A stretch of DNA of 64,000 nucleotides from Clostridium zeae. GTDB lineage: Bacteria > Bacillota > Clostridia > Clostridiales > Clostridiaceae. The translations under genes were made by a program, and so were the position numbers. The stretch covers positions 25,784-89,783 of the forward strand of contig NZ_BMBA01000008.1 in the NCBI RefSeq assembly GCF_017312485.1. The letters run 5' to 3'. This document shows, piece after piece, positions 63,441 to 64,000 of the stretch. Below the pieces are notes generated by a model that did not search any database, was not told where the DNA came from, and saw only the letters and a program-made list of their open reading frames with translations. The stretch's first letter is position 1. Every line of letters begins with the position of its first letter.

Positions 63441-64000
63441 TTGTTTAAGAAAAGACTCTTTTCTATTTTACTCTGCTTATTTGTTGCGTTACAGTTTGTG
63501 TACATACCTGCAATAAAAGTACAAGCTGCAACTGGACCTCAAATAAGCTATACTACCACTGGCGATACAACGGTTGGAAGTACTTTTAACATAAATGTAA
63601 ATCTAGCAAATGCTACTGATGTCTATGGTGCATCTGTGGATTTCGCTTATGATCCTACACTAATCCAAATAGTTAGTGTAGATAAGGGAGATTTTTGGAC
63701 AGACAGTAACGCTACTGTAGCTCCTGTTGACAGTACAAGCAATGTAGCTAAGATAGGTGTAATGCTTACTGGTAATATCAATGGAATTACAAAAGCATCA
63801 GGAACAATAGTAACAATAAAAGCTAAGGTTCTAAAAGCTGGTACAATAAACCTAAAGACTACATCTGATAATAGTGCATTTAGTCAAACGGGAAATAATG
63901 TTTTGGTTAAACTGTCTAACTCTGGAGTGGGTAATATTGCTTATACAGGGATTGATAATAGCGTAAGTTTAGTAAAACCTATTGAATCACTAACTGCCGG
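63441..64000 (+). CDS. Secreted cohesin-domain protein (partial, C-terminus outside window)
   Basis: The frame opens at TTG 63441 behind AAGGGGGG and is still open at the right edge after 186 codons. A signal peptide ends near VQA (residues 27-29). Residues about 32-180 form a cohesin domain: ISYTTTGDTTVGSTFNINVN, ATDVYGASVDFAYDPTLIQI, then GTIVTIKAKVLKAGTINL. The rest is missing, so it could be a single-cohesin protein, a multi-cohesin scaffoldin, or a protein carrying its own dockerin. It is divergent from the papain-like dockerin protease across 324 bp. It is the second cohesin in 27 kb and a likely partner for the dockerins here. Confidence 0.85.
   Translation, partial: MFKKRLFSILLCLFVALQFVYIPAIKVQAATGPQISYTTTGDTTVGSTFNINVNLANATDVYGASVDFAYDPTLIQIVSVDKGDFWTDSNATVAPVDSTSNVAKIGVMLTGNINGITKASGTIVTIKAKVLKAGTINLKTTSDNSAFSQTGNNVLVKLSNSGVGNIAYTGIDNSVSLVKPIESLTA

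Noticed and set aside
36960..64000. Classical cellulosome gene cluster
   Set aside because: No glycoside hydrolase for plant fibre is present, and the dockerin cargo is proteases, wall enzymes and repeat proteins.

Overview
The window is AT-rich DNA with the gene style of Clostridium sensu stricto: A+G-rich ribosome binding sites, frequent TTG/GTG starts, a GerA-type spore germinant receptor, clostridial hydrophobic-W (ChW) repeat proteins, a T-box leader, an iron-dependent butanol-dehydrogenase-like enzyme, and many cohesin and dockerin proteins. I cannot name the species. No tRNA, rRNA, CRISPR array or intact insertion sequence was seen.

Layout. 1-839: 5' part of a GAF-GGDEF regulator running off the left edge. 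1415-5146: germinant receptor with divergent B subunit (gerKC and gerKA on minus, gerKB on plus), as in the C. perfringens gerK locus. 5308-8248: small zinc-ribbon protein, ECF transporter S component, tiny membrane protein, and trpS behind a tryptophan T-box. 8428-12415: GtrA/GT2 membrane glycosylation pair, galU and an iron alcohol dehydrogenase. Copies of a roughly 200-bp MITE-like repeat lie at 6310-6517, 8275-8377 and 12439-12639. The first is interrupted by a second palindromic element.

13575-28493: a long minus-strand surface-polysaccharide cluster. It holds a polyprenyl-phosphate sugar transferase, three glycosyltransferases, mannose-1-phosphate guanylyltransferase, a polymerase, a flippase and the full dTDP-L-rhamnose set rfbA/C/B/D. 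A six-ChW-repeat amidase sits inside it and a six-ChW-repeat glucosaminidase sits at its end. 29466-31999 is an AlgJ/AlgI-type O-acetylation pair. It lies between two direct copies of a phage-like two-gene unit, one intact (32392-33156) and one decayed (28871-29290). A MntA/HepT type VII toxin-antitoxin pair follows at 33437-34273, then DUF218 and VanZ-family proteins.

36960-64000: a non-cellulosomal cohesin/dockerin locus. It contains a membrane-anchored cohesin protein, a lysozyme-like protein with an N-terminal dockerin, and a 2,682-residue subtilase with C-terminal dockerin. Two very large protease-less paralogues of that subtilase follow, with a DUF362-CBM6-dockerin membrane protein between them. 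The locus ends with a papain-like protease carrying leucine-rich repeats and a dockerin, and a second secreted cohesin protein cut by the right edge. The simplest reading is a cell-surface complex of proteases, wall hydrolases and long fibrous proteins docked onto cohesins. This is the most unusual part of the window, and its assembly is inference from domain content and proximity.
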